This document shows positions 18,168 through 26,467 of a stretch of 64,000 nt of DNA, in pieces; positions within the stretch are counted from its first letter, which is position 1; each line of letters begins with the position of its first letter. Origin of the DNA: Trueperaceae bacterium. GTDB taxonomy: Bacteria; Deinococcota; Deinococci; Deinococcales; Trueperaceae. The DNA lies in the NCBI GenBank assembly GCA_013697735.1, contig JACCWH010000201.1, positions 1-64,000 of the forward strand, read 5' to 3'. Position numbers and translations under genes: made by a program. Below the pieces are notes generated by a model. The model did not search any database, had not been told where the DNA came from, and was given only the letters and a program-made list of their open reading frames with translations.

Positions 18168-19622
18168 ATGCACGTCCAACTCGTCGACAAGCAGGCCGTC
18201 GCCGCGACCTTCACCGTCACCATCCCCGCAGCCGAGGTCGACGCAGCGTTCGAGCAGGTCCTCTCCCAACTCGCCCGACAGGTCAAGGTCCCCGGCTTCC
18301 GCCCCGGGAAGGCGCCACGGGGTGTGCTCGTCCAGCGCGTGGGAGCCGACGTCCTCGCGGGCGAGGTTCGCGAGGTGCTCGTCGACGACCACTACCCGAA
18401 GGCGGTGCGTGAGCTCGAACTCCTACCCGTACACGCGCACTTCCACGGCGACGACCCCGTCGCGGGCGCCGACTTCACCTTCGAGGTGCGCGCCGACCTC
18501 TACCCGCAGTTCGATCTCCCCGATCTCGACGCCATCACCATCGACACACCTATTCCCACGCTCGAGGAGACCCAGGTCGAAGCGACGATCGCCCGCCTGC
18601 GCGACGAGCACGCCACGCTCGTCCCCGCCGACCGGCCGGTCGAAGCGGGTGACGTGGTCTTCGTCGAGACCCTCGGCGAGGGCGGCGGGTCGAGCATGCC
18701 GATCGACCTCTCCCGGACCGAAGCGAACCTCGTTGAGCAGCTCCTCGGGAAGCGTGCCGGCGACGAGGTCACACTGGAGCTCGGGCCCGACCCGACGGAT
18801 CGTGAGGGCGACGCCGACGACGACTCGGCCGGCGACGACGCGCCTGCCGACGACGCGCCTGCCGACGAAGCGCCTGACGCGGACGCAAACGGTGGCGCGG
18901 ACGCCGACGGAGCCTCCGCGGGCGCCGCCGAGTCGCCGGACGGCGGCGCTCCATCGGACGCTGCTCGTCGTCGGCTCGCGGTCCGCATCGACGACGTGAA
19001 GGTCAAGGAGCTGCCGGAGGCAGACGACGCCTTCGCGCAGACCCTCGGCTTCGAGGCGTGGAGCGACGCCCTCGCGGAGATCCGCAGCGGCCTCACGAAG
19101 CAACTCGAGCGGGAGGCGGAGAGCGCCCAACGCGACGAACTGGTCGACAAGCTCGTCGGAGCAACCGAAACCGAGCTTCCGAAGTTCCTCGTGAACCGCC
19201 GCAAGGTCGGTCTGCTCGAGGAGCTCGGTGAGGACCTGCGTGAGCGGCAGCACACGACGCTCGAGGTGTATCTGGCCGCCCTCGACGAGCACGGGAGGCG
19301 CGCGAAGTTCGACGCCGAGCTCCAGGAGGCGGCCGAACGCGCCGTGAAGCGCGACCTGGTACTCGAGGCCCTGCTCGAGAGGCGCGGCGCGAGCATCAGC
19401 GACGCGGAGTTCGACGTCGCCGTGCGGCACATGGCGCAGCGCGATCGCAAGGACCCGCGCCGCTTCCGCGACGAGATGGGCGAGGAGTGGCTCCGCAACT
19501 ACCGGTTCCTACTCGAGCGTGACCGCGCCGTTCGCGTCCTCGTGGCCGAGAAGACTGGCCGTGGAGCGAGCGGGGCAGCACCCGAGGACTCCGCGCCCGA
19601 TGCCGAGCGTGCCGCCGACTGA
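18168..19622 (+). CDS. tig: trigger factor with acidic Ala/Asp-rich insertion
   Basis: 484-aa ribosome-associated chaperone. The N-terminal ribosome-binding domain has the signature GFRPGKAPR (residues 43-51). It is followed by the FKBP-type PPIase domain and a C-terminal helical chaperone domain. The PPIase region is interrupted by a low-complexity Asp/Ala/Gly segment at about 206-270, with repeated DDAPAD units; this makes the protein about 50 residues longer than usual (about 430). ATG 18168 follows GGAAGAGG; an in-frame ATG ten codons upstream has no such support. First gene of tig-clpP-clpX, a conserved order linking nascent-chain folding and proteolysis. Confidence 0.95.
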   Translation: MHVQLVDKQAVAATFTVTIPAAEVDAAFEQVLSQLARQVKVPGFRPGKAPRGVLVQRVGADVLAGEVREVLVDDHYPKAVRELELLPVHAHFHGDDPVAGADFTFEVRADLYPQFDLPDLDAITIDTPIPTLEETQVEATIARLRDEHATLVPADRPVEAGDVVFVETLGEGGGSSMPIDLSRTEANLVEQLLGKRAGDEVTLELGPDPTDREGDADDDSAGDDAPADDAPADEAPDADANGGADADGASAGAAESPDGGAPSDAARRRLAVRIDDVKVKELPEADDAFAQTLGFEAWSDALAEIRSGLTKQLEREAESAQRDELVDKLVGATETELPKFLVNRRKVGLLEELGEDLRERQHTTLEVYLAALDEHGRRAKFDAELQEAAERAVKRDLVLEALLERRGASISDAEFDVAVRHMAQRDRKDPRRFRDEMGEEWLRNYRFLLERDRAVRVLVAEKTGRGASGAAPEDSAPDAERAAD

Positions 19623-19692
19623 GCCGACTGCTCGCGAGCGCGGGCGTACTCCCGGGAGCGCGGCGCCGACGAGCCCCTGGTAAGGTGGACGC

Positions 19693-20304
19693 ATGCCGCT
19701 GATCCCCTACGTGATCGAGCAGACCGGCCGTGGCGAGCGGATGTACGACGTCTACAGCCGCCTGCTCAAGGAACGCATCATCTTCCTCGGCACGCCGATC
19801 GACAGCGAGGTCGCGAACGTCATCGTCGCCCAGCTGCTGCTGCTCGAGTCGCAGGCCAGCGAACAACCGATCAACATGTTCATCAACTGCCCGGGCGGAG
19901 AGGTCTACGCCGGCCTCGCGATCTACGACGTGATGCAGTACATCAAGGCGCCCGTACACACGAACTGCGTGGGGATCGCGATGAGCATGGGATCGGTCAT
20001 CCTGATGGCGGGCGAGCACGGGCACCGTGTCGCGCTCCCGAACTCGCGCATCATGATCCACGCCGGATCGGCAGGATTTCGTGGCAACACGCCCGATCTC
20101 GAGATCCAAGCGCGAGAGGTACTGGCCCTGCGCGACATCCTCGAATCGCTCTACGAGCGCCACACGAGTCACCCGCGCTCGCAACTGCGCCGAGACATGG
20201 AGCGCGACAACTTCATGAACCCGGAGGAGGCGGTCAGCTACGGAATCATCGACCGTGTCGTGGCGCCGAAGTCGATCGGCCGCTTCGGGCCGGAGGAGCC
20301 GTGA
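19693..20304 (+). CDS. clpP: ATP-dependent Clp protease proteolytic subunit
   Basis: 203-aa serine peptidase forming the ClpP barrel. The catalytic triad is Ser98 (GIAMSMGS), His123 (MIHAGS) and Asp172 (ERDNF), at almost the same positions as E. coli ClpP. Residues around His are [11 protein letters not shown] rather than the common MIHQPLGG, a lineage variant that should not affect catalysis. AAGGTGG precedes the ATG. It sits between tig and clpX with only 1 nt to the latter's start, so it partners the co-encoded ClpX. Confidence 0.96.
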   Translation: MPLIPYVIEQTGRGERMYDVYSRLLKERIIFLGTPIDSEVANVIVAQLLLLESQASEQPINMFINCPGGEVYAGLAIYDVMQYIKAPVHTNCVGIAMSMGSVILMAGEHGHRVALPNSRIMIHAGSAGFRGNTPDLEIQAREVLALRDILESLYERHTSHPRSQLRRDMERDNFMNPEEAVSYGIIDRVVAPKSIGRFGPEEP

Positions 20305-20305
20305 G

Positions 20306-21505
20306 GTGACGGCACACGCCTGCAGCTTTTGTGGCGCCTCGGGCGGCGACGTCAGGCGCTTGGTAGCTGCGGAGGGCGGTGGAGCCATCATCTGCGAGCA
20401 GTGCGTCGCTCGCTATCACGACGCATTGCACGAGCGTTCGACCCGACCCAAACGCCCGGTGCGGGTTCCGACGCCACGCGAGATCAAGAGCCTGCTCGAC
20501 GCGCACGTGATCGAACAGGAGGCAGCCAAGCGCGCCCTCGCCGTGGCCGTCTACCAGCACGTTCGCCGCCTGCAGCACCCCGAGGCCGACCTCCAGAAGG
20601 CGAACATCCTGCTCGTCGGTTCATCCGGGACGGGCAAGACACTCCTCGCGCAGACGCTCGCGAAGATCCTGAGCGTGCCGTTCGCGATCGCCGACGCCAC
20701 CACGCTGACCGAGGCCGGGTACGTGGGCGACGACGTCGAGAACATCGTGCTCCGGTTGCTACAGGTGGCCGACTACGACGTCGCGAGCGCCGAGCAGGGC
20801 ATCATCTACATCGACGAGATCGACAAGATCGCCCGCAAGTCCGAGGGCGCATCGATCACCCGCGACGTGTCTGGGGAAGGCGTGCAGCAGGCGCTCCTGA
20901 AGATGATCGAGGGCACGCTCACCACCGTCCCACCGCAAGGGGGCCGGAAGCATCCACATCAGGAGCTCATCCCCGTCGACACGAGCCAGATCCTCTTCAT
21001 GTGCGGCGGCGCCTTCGAGGGGCTCGAAGACATCGTGCGCCGCCGCGTCGCCGTATCGCGCGTCGGCTTCCAAGTCCACGCCGACGACGGCGATGGTGCC
21101 GTGAAGGACGCCGAGATCCTACCGGAAGACTTGATGGCCTACGGGCTCATTCCGGAGTTGATCGGACGATTGCCGGTCGCCGTTCGCCTCCACGACCTGA
21201 GCGTCGACGCGCTCGTCGATGTGCTCACGCGCCCCCGGCACGCGCTGCTGCGCCAGTACCGTGAGCTCTTCGCGCTCGAGGGTGTCTCGCTCACGATCTC
21301 CGAGGCCGCGCTGCGCGAGGTCGCGATCCGCGCGGTCGGCCGCGGTACGGGCGCGCGTGGGCTTCGCTCCGTGATGGAACGAGCGGTCGGAGATCTCATG
21401 TTCGAGATCCCCGGGAGCGACGTCAGCGAACTCCACATCGACGTCGACGATCTCGACGATCCCATGGGGGCGTTCGAGCGGGCACCACGGCGACGCACCG
21501 CCTGA
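20306..21505 (+). CDS. clpX: ATP-dependent Clp protease ATP-binding subunit ClpX
   Basis: 399-aa AAA+ unfoldase that feeds ClpP. An N-terminal zinc-binding domain has Cys6, Cys9, Cys30 and Cys33. Walker A is GSSGTGKT (about 108-115), Walker B is [10 protein letters not shown], and the C-terminal domain ends in the sensor-2 region [17 protein letters not shown] 20306 is selected because it follows GGAGGAG and starts just before the zinc finger; the ATG at 20255 would lie inside clpP. Confidence 0.95.
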   Translation: MTAHACSFCGASGGDVRRLVAAEGGGAIICEQCVARYHDALHERSTRPKRPVRVPTPREIKSLLDAHVIEQEAAKRALAVAVYQHVRRLQHPEADLQKANILLVGSSGTGKTLLAQTLAKILSVPFAIADATTLTEAGYVGDDVENIVLRLLQVADYDVASAEQGIIYIDEIDKIARKSEGASITRDVSGEGVQQALLKMIEGTLTTVPPQGGRKHPHQELIPVDTSQILFMCGGAFEGLEDIVRRRVAVSRVGFQVHADDGDGAVKDAEILPEDLMAYGLIPELIGRLPVAVRLHDLSVDALVDVLTRPRHALLRQYRELFALEGVSLTISEAALREVAIRAVGRGTGARGLRSVMERAVGDLMFEIPGSDVSELHIDVDDLDDPMGAFERAPRRRTA

Positions 21506-21515
21506 CGCCGACGGG

Positions 21516-22664
21516 TCAGACGGGGACGGCGCGCGTGCGCTCGATCGCTCGCACGATGCGTGTCGCGGCGCGCGCGACGTCGGCGTGATCGAGGTGATCA
21601 TCGAGGCTGAACCGCACACTCGACGCCGCCTCGACGCGTGATAGCCCCATCGCCATGAGCACGTGACTCGCCTCGATGCTCCCGGCCGCGCAGGCCGAAC
21701 CCGCGCTCGCCAGGACCCCCTCGCCATCGAGGTTGATCAGGAGCGCTTCGCCATCGACCGCTGCGATGCGCACGTTCAGGTGCTTGGGCCCGCGCGGCGC
21801 GCCGGCGCCATTCACCAGCACGCCCTCGTGTGCGGCGATCGCCGCCTCGAGCGCGTCGCGGAGGGCAGCCACGCGCCGTGCGCGATCGGGCGCGCCGGTC
21901 GCGGCGAACTCGGCTGCGACCCCGAACCCCACGGCGCTCGCCACCGCCGGCGTGCCGGCGCGAAGCCCCCGCTCCTGCGCCCCGCCTAGTGTGACGCCCT
22001 CCAGCCGTAGCCCGGGCCGAACGACCAGCGCACCGATGCCCTTCGGACCCTCGACCTTGTGCGCCGAGAGCGCGATCATGTCCGCCCGGAACGCGTCGAG
22101 CGACACCTCCTCCATGCCGAACGCCTGCACGGCGTCGACGAGCAGCGCGCCACGGCGCTCGCGCACTGCGTCCCCGACACGCGCCACGTCGGTGATCACA
22201 CCCGTCTCGTTGTTCACGCGCATGAGCGCGACGAGCGCCGTATCGTCCCGGAGGGCGCGGACGACCTCGTCGGGATCGATCACGCCATCCGCATCGGGTT
22301 CGATCCACGTGACCTCGGCCCCGCGCCGCTGCGCCGTTCGAACGGCGGCGAGTGTCGCGGCATGCTCGGTCACGGCCGACACCACGTGCGCCCGCTCGCC
22401 GCGGGCGGCGAGGGTCCCGAGCACGCCGAGGTGGAGGGCTTCGGTGGCGCCGCTCGTGAAGATCACGGCCGACGGGGCCGCCCGGAGCGCGGCCGCGACC
22501 CGTTCGCGCGCCTCCTCGAGCCCGCGTCGAGCCACGCGCCCGGCGGCGTGGATCGACGACGGGTTCCCGGCGCGTTCGCGAAAGTACGGCAGCATCGCGT
22601 CGAGCACGTCGACGTGCACGGGGGTCGTGGCGGCGCGATCGAGGTCGATGTGGTCGTGGCTCAC
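21516..22664 (-). CDS. cysteine desulfurase (NifS/IscS family)
   Basis: 382-aa PLP enzyme that removes sulfur from cysteine to give a persulfide for Fe-S cluster or thiolation pathways. His101 stacks on PLP, Lys203 (SAHKVEGPKG) holds the cofactor, and Cys325 (SAGSACAAGS) is the active-site cysteine on the mobile loop. Its ATG overlaps the stop of the upstream Rrf2 regulator gene (ATGA). No scaffold gene (iscU/sufU) is adjacent, so the sulfur acceptor is unknown. Convergent with clpX, 10 nt between stops. Confidence 0.93.
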   Translation of the reverse strand: MSHDHIDLDRAATTPVHVDVLDAMLPYFRERAGNPSSIHAAGRVARRGLEEARERVAAALRAAPSAVIFTSGATEALHLGVLGTLAARGERAHVVSAVTEHAATLAAVRTAQRRGAEVTWIEPDADGVIDPDEVVRALRDDTALVALMRVNNETGVITDVARVGDAVRERRGALLVDAVQAFGMEEVSLDAFRADMIALSAHKVEGPKGIGALVVRPGLRLEGVTLGGAQERGLRAGTPAVASAVGFGVAAEFAATGAPDRARRVAALRDALEAAIAAHEGVLVNGAGAPRGPKHLNVRIAAVDGEALLINLDGEGVLASAGSACAAGSIEASHVLMAMGLSRVEAASSVRFSLDDHLDHADVARAATRIVRAIERTRAVPV

Positions 22665-23110
22665 GCGTCGGAGGCGAAGGACGCCGGCAACGGTTCGATG
22701 TTCAAGAACGTGCGCTGGCGAACGAGGTCGGCCAGCGTGGTCCGGCGCAGCACCTCGCGCACGGCTGCGTCGACGTCACGCCACAGACCCTCCGTCGAGC
22801 ACGCGCCGGTCCGGTCGCAGGCATCCTCGTCGTCGATGCACGACACCGGCGCGACGCTCCCCTCGAGCAGTTCCACCACTGCCAACGCGTCGACCTCGTC
22901 GAGCGGGCGAGCGATGCGATAGCCGCCGTGGGCGCCGCGAACCGAGTCGACCACGCCGGCGCGCCTCAGCGCGGCGAAGATCTGCTCGAGGTACTGCTGC
23001 GAGAGCTGCAAGCGATCGGCGACCGTCTTCAGGCTCGTGGGCCTGTCGCCGGCGATCGCGATCTCGACGAGCGCGCGCATGCCGTACTGAGCTTTGGTCG
23101 AGACCCACAT
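22661..23110 (-). CDS. Rrf2-family regulator, IscR-like with three cysteines
   Basis: 149-aa winged-helix regulator. The start at MWVSTKAQYGMRA fits the family N-terminus and has GGGGGG upstream; an 18-residue in-frame extension is discarded. The HTH is at about 25-65 (SLKTVADRLQLSQQYLEQIF). Cys91, Cys98 and Cys104 match almost exactly the positions of the [2Fe-2S] ligands of E. coli IscR (92, 98, 104). It is translationally coupled to the cysteine desulfurase, which suggests iron-sulfur-responsive autoregulation. Whether it binds a cluster is not shown by sequence alone. Confidence 0.9.
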   Translation of the reverse strand: MWVSTKAQYGMRALVEIAIAGDRPTSLKTVADRLQLSQQYLEQIFAALRRAGVVDSVRGAHGGYRIARPLDEVDALAVVELLEGSVAPVSCIDDEDACDRTGACSTEGLWRDVDAAVREVLRRTTLADLVRQRTFLNIEPLPASFASDA

Positions 23111-23176
23111 GTCGCCCCCCGGTCGAGATCGTTCGCGCCCGGCGCGGCGAGAGCCGCCCGCCACACCGTTGCGCCG

Positions 23177-23182
23177 AGTATA
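23177..23182 (-). promoter_or_regulatory. candidate -10 element for the Rrf2-desulfurase operon
   Basis: On the minus strand TATACT lies 66 nt upstream of the Rrf2 start, in the gap before the M23 peptidase gene stop. No matching -35 was found. Confidence 0.35.
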
Positions 23183-23232
23183 GGGGGCGAACGGCTGCGG
23201 GCGCGTCGGGTGGGGTGTTCGCCGCCAGCGCG

Positions 23233-23847
23233 CTAGCGCCCGAGGTAGGCGAGCGGGTCGAGCGCGCGGCCCTCGTGTCGGACCTCGAAGTGCAGGTGCG
23301 GACCGGTGGACGCACCCGTGGAGCCCACGAGGCCGATCACGCCTCCCTGCCGGACGCGTTCACCGACCGTCACGTCGACGCGACTCAGGTGCGCGTAGCG
23401 CGTCTCCCACCCCGCGCCGTGATCGAGCACGACGTGGTAGCCGTAGACGCCTCCCCAACCCGTGCGGGTGACGATGCCTCCGCGAGCCGCCGCGACGGGC
23501 GTCCCGGTATCGGCGACGATGTCGAGGCCACCGTGGAAGCGGTTCCCGCCGACCGAGATCGATCGCCACCCGAAGAGTGAACTGATCGGCCCCTCGAGCG
23601 GCCGCACGAAGCCGTCACCGACGCGGTCGATTGCCACGATCAGGTCGCTGGCGCGCGCCAACACCGCGAGCTGCTCGGCGGCGTGCGCCGCGCGTGGCGG
23701 TGGCGCCGCGCCGCCTTGGCCGTGCGCGGGTGCCGCGGCCACCACGAGTGCGAGCGCGAGTGCACGCACGGCGGCCGAGCCCGGTCGGCGCTCACCCACG
23801 GCGCAGGCGGGCGTGCCGACGCCGACGGGGCCGCGCCCCGGCCGCAC
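23233..23847 (-). CDS. secreted M23-family peptidase (LytM-like)
   Basis: About 204-aa protein with a hydrophobic signal segment (AVRALALALVVAAAPAHG) and a C-terminal M23 domain. The zinc ligands are in HGGLD (H-x3-D) and HLHFE (HxH), so it is predicted to be an active peptidoglycan endopeptidase. The start is uncertain: GTG 23847 lies two bases after the rho stop and would be coupled to it; GTG 23799 would give a tighter signal peptide. It is co-directional with and immediately after rho. Confidence 0.85.
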   Translation of the reverse strand: MRPGRGPVGVGTPACAVGERRPGSAAVRALALALVVAAAPAHGQGGAAPPPRAAHAAEQLAVLARASDLIVAIDRVGDGFVRPLEGPISSLFGWRSISVGGNRFHGGLDIVADTGTPVAAARGGIVTRTGWGGVYGYHVVLDHGAGWETRYAHLSRVDVTVGERVRQGGVIGLVGSTGASTGPHLHFEVRHEGRALDPLAYLGR

Positions 23848-23849
23848 GC

Positions 23850-25766
23850 TCAGCCGTGCCCGAGCGTCGAGAGGAACTCGGCGTTGTCCTTCGTGCGGTT
23901 GAGCCGCGAGAGCAGCATCTCCATCGCCTCCGAGGCGTCCATGTCGGAGATGACCTTCCGCAGCAGCCACATCTTCGCGAGGATGTCCTCGCCGAGCAGC
24001 AGGTCCTCGCGGCGTGTACCCGACTTGAGGATGTCGATCGCCGGGAAGATGCGACGCTCCTCGAGCCTGCGCGACAGGTGGAGTTCCATGTTGCCGGTGC
24101 CCTTGAACTCCTCGAAGATCACGTCGTCCATTCGCGAGCCGGTCTCGACGAGGGCCGTTGCGAGGATCGACAGCGATCCCCCGCCCCGGATGTTGCGCGC
24201 AGCGCCGAGGAAGCGCTTCGGCCAGTGGAGCGCGTTCGAGTCGAGTCCACCGGACAGCGTCCGGCCGGTCGCCGGCGTCACCAGGTTGTTGGCGCGAGCG
24301 AGCCGCGTGATGGAGTCGAGCAGGATCATCACGTCGCCGCCATCCTCGACGATTCGACGTGCGCGCTCGTGCACGAACTCCGCTACGCGAATGTGGTTCG
24401 CGGGCGGCTCGTCGAAGGTGCTGGCGATCACTTCGACGCCATCGACGCTCTCGCGGAAGTCCGTGACCTCCTCGGGGCGCTCGTCGACGAGCAAGACGAT
24501 GACCTTGATCGACGGCTCGTTGGTCACCACGGACTTGGCGATCGCTTTGAGCAGCGTCGTCTTACCGGCCTTCGGCGGCGCGACGATGAGCCCGCGCTGT
24601 CCGCGCCCGATGGGGGCGAGGAGGTCGATCACTCGCGCCGACAACTCGTTGACGGTCGTCTCCAGCTTGATTCGCCGATCGGGGAACGTCGGAACGAGAT
24701 CGTCGAAGCGTGGGCGTTTCGCTGCCTGGAACGGATCGACCCCGTTGACGGCCTCCACACGGATGAGGGTGCCGTAGCGTTCGTTGTCGCGCGGACGGCG
24801 CGCCTTGCCCATGATGGCGTCGCCCGTGCGGAGCTTGAACTGCTTGATCAGACCGGCGGAGACGATGACGCTGCGCGTGTTGTTCTGCAGCAGCGACTCC
24901 TGCAGGAACCCGTACCCATCCGACGAGATCTCCAGATAGCCGCTCACCAGTCGCAGCCCCTCGGCCTCCGTCGACCGCTCGAGGATCGCCTGCACGAGGT
25001 CTTCCTTCTCCATCTCGCGGAAGGCGTCGAGCCCGACCTCCTTCGCGAGGAGGTGGAGCTCAGGCACGATCTTGCCGGTCAGGTCGCGATAGTTCATCCC
25101 CGCTTTGCGCTGACCCCCACGGTTTCGGCGCGAACGCTGCTGCTGCCGATCCCGGCCACCGTCGCGCCCGTCACGGGAGTCGCCACCGTCGTCGCCACTT
25201 TCGTCGCGGCCATCGTCGCGGCCTTCGTCCCGGCCCTCCTGGCGAGCGTCCGCATCGCGTGCCTCGGCACGCCCGTCGGCCCCATCCGACGCTCGGTCGT
25301 CATCCGTGCGACCATCGCCGTCGTCGCGAGCGGCGCCGCGTCCACGACGCTGCCGCCGAGCACCCGACGCGCTCTCGCCGTCGCCGCCGGCTGCGCTCTC
25401 GCCGTCGCCGGCCGCTGCGGGCGCGACTGCGGCGGATGCGCCGTCGTCGCTCCGGGCGGCGCGCGACGACTTCGCCCGCGACGAAGACTGCGCTGGAGCG
25501 GACGTGCTCGTGGCGACCGCGTCCTCGGTCGGCGCCGCCTCGCTCGGAGCGCCCCCGCGCGCCGCCGTGCCCTTCGGCGCCCCGTCGCGGGGCGCGACGT
25601 CGTTCGTGGCCGTGTCGGCGACGGGGACCTTGCGGGGTCGACCGCGCTTCTTCGGCGGCGCTACCGTCTCGGCGACGGCGGTGTCGGCGACGGCAGCATC
25701 GGCGACGGCAGTATCGGCGTCGCCCGTGCCTTCGGCGTCGGTCTTCTTGCGTGCTCGTGGACTCAT
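23850..25766 (-). CDS. rho: transcription termination factor Rho with long disordered N-terminus
   Basis: 638-aa RNA-dependent ATPase that releases transcripts. Residues 1 to about 223 form a low-complexity region: VAD/TAV repeats, a KKRGRPRK AT-hook-like motif, Ala/Ser-rich stretches and an Arg/Gly/Asp-rich segment. The regular Rho fold starts near residue 224 (MNYRDLTGKIVPEL) with Rho_N, the RNA-binding cold-shock-like domain, Walker A (PPKAGKTTL, about 395-403) and the VDERPEEVTD motif. The start at MSPRARKK has GAGGAG upstream. Such extensions are known in some actinobacterial Rho proteins and add RNA binding; a similar role here is inferred. Confidence 0.95.
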   Translation of the reverse strand: MSPRARKKTDAEGTGDADTAVADAAVADTAVAETVAPPKKRGRPRKVPVADTATNDVAPRDGAPKGTAARGGAPSEAAPTEDAVATSTSAPAQSSSRAKSSRAARSDDGASAAVAPAAAGDGESAAGGDGESASGARRQRRGRGAARDDGDGRTDDDRASDGADGRAEARDADARQEGRDEGRDDGRDESGDDGGDSRDGRDGGRDRQQQRSRRNRGGQRKAGMNYRDLTGKIVPELHLLAKEVGLDAFREMEKEDLVQAILERSTEAEGLRLVSGYLEISSDGYGFLQESLLQNNTRSVIVSAGLIKQFKLRTGDAIMGKARRPRDNERYGTLIRVEAVNGVDPFQAAKRPRFDDLVPTFPDRRIKLETTVNELSARVIDLLAPIGRGQRGLIVAPPKAGKTTLLKAIAKSVVTNEPSIKVIVLLVDERPEEVTDFRESVDGVEVIASTFDEPPANHIRVAEFVHERARRIVEDGGDVMILLDSITRLARANNLVTPATGRTLSGGLDSNALHWPKRFLGAARNIRGGGSLSILATALVETGSRMDDVIFEEFKGTGNMELHLSRRLEERRIFPAIDILKSGTRREDLLLGEDILAKMWLLRKVISDMDASEAMEMLLSRLNRTKDNAEFLSTLGHG

Positions 25767-25965
25767 GGTACTCCTCGGAAAAGGGTCAGCAGGTACCTGA
25801 CGGGGGGCGCCGCCGGCGTGGCGGCGCGGAATATCGGAGCGTCTCGGACGCGGTTCCGGTCGGTATGCGTGCGGACTGAGGACGCGATTCGCTGTACCCC
25901 ACACCTGTGCACGCGCTCTGCAAGTACCCGGCCGGACAGGTTGTTCGAGGAGGTGCAGTGGCGTC

Positions 25966-25995
25966 TTGACGCTCCAGATTGCCGACTGCTACCGT
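25966..25995 (+). promoter_or_regulatory. candidate promoter for the ileS leader
   Basis: TTGACG (25966-25971), 18-nt spacer and TACCGT (25990-25995), 133 nt upstream of the T-box stem I. The -35 is good, the -10 weak. A perfect palindrome lies just downstream at 26006. The rest of the 25767-25965 gap shows nothing I can name beyond the rho ribosome site. Confidence 0.4.
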
Positions 25996-26005
25996 AAGTG
26001 TACAC

Positions 26006-26019
26006 GTGCATGCATGCAC
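26006..26019. repeat. 14-bp perfect palindrome GTGCATGCATGCAC
   Basis: Perfect dyad in the rho/ileS divergent region, about 4 nt downstream of the predicted transcription start of the ileS leader. It is a candidate binding site for a dimeric protein. No second copy was noticed in the window. Confidence 0.4.
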
Positions 26020-26128
26020 CGTGTCAAGCGGTGCCGCACGTGACGGTCGCGACCTCGAGGCGGGTCGGGCCGGGTCGCGTAGGCACGTGCGGCCGAACGG
26101 CGGCGCGGTCATCACCGCGACGCACGCA

Positions 26129-26414
26129 GGGGGAACGAGTACGCGACTGCGAGTCCCAGGAGCGAGCCGGGGGCGGTGCGAGCCCGGCGGCAGACCGATC
26201 GCGGAAGATCCTCCCCCAGCCGCGCCTTCGAACCCGGCCGTGCCGTCGGCACGACCGTGCAGTAGTCGGCGCCGCGCGACGCGCGACACAGCGTCATCGC
26301 AATCGCTCGGGTACGCACCGGGTGGCGGCGAACGAGGGTGATCCCGCGAGGGGCACCGAAGTTGGGTGGTACCGCGCTCACCGGCGCCCCAACGCGACGT
26401 CGCGAGGGGCGCCG
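26129..26414 (+). promoter_or_regulatory. T-box riboswitch (Ile-type) upstream of ileS
   Basis: Leader RNA that senses uncharged tRNA-Ile. Stem I base: GGGGG (26129-26133) pairs with CCCCC (26213-26217). It contains the AGTA loop motif (26138-26141), the distal GAG bulge (26164-26166) and GGTGCGAG (26175-26182). CGCGA (26142-26146) pairs with TCGCG (26199-26203), leaving the Ile codon ATC (26208-26210) in the specifier loop. The T-box TGGTACCGCG is at 26367-26376. The antiterminator folds exactly: GTTGGG (26361-26366) with CCCAAC (26388-26393), 7-nt TGGTACC bulge, GCG with CGC. The bulge UGGU matches an A73-CCA tRNA end. A competing hairpin (26382-26414, 9-bp outer stem) uses the same CGCCCC strand. 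Stem II/III are not resolved. Confidence 0.93.
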
Positions 26415-26427
26415 TGTCCGTGAGGCA

Positions 26428-26463
26428 CACCTCCACGTCGACACCCAGTACGCCACGGAGGTG
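26428..26463 (+). promoter_or_regulatory. Shine-Dalgarno-sequestering hairpin of ileS
   Basis: CACCTCC (26428-26434) is fully complementary to GGAGGTG (26457-26463), the ileS ribosome site. The 7-bp stem would hide it. Following directly on the T-box, this suggests the switch can act on translation as well as, or instead of, termination. Confidence 0.6.
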
Positions 26464-26467
26464 GCCA

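Noticed and set aside
18790-18900. Repeat tract in tig considered as an assembly error
   Set aside because: The reading frame stays open and the codons follow the genome pattern, so I kept it as a real insertion.
25674-25760. Short tandem GC-rich repeats, considered as a CRISPR or satellite
   Set aside because: They encode the VAD/TAV repeats of Rho in frame; no spacers or uniform repeats.
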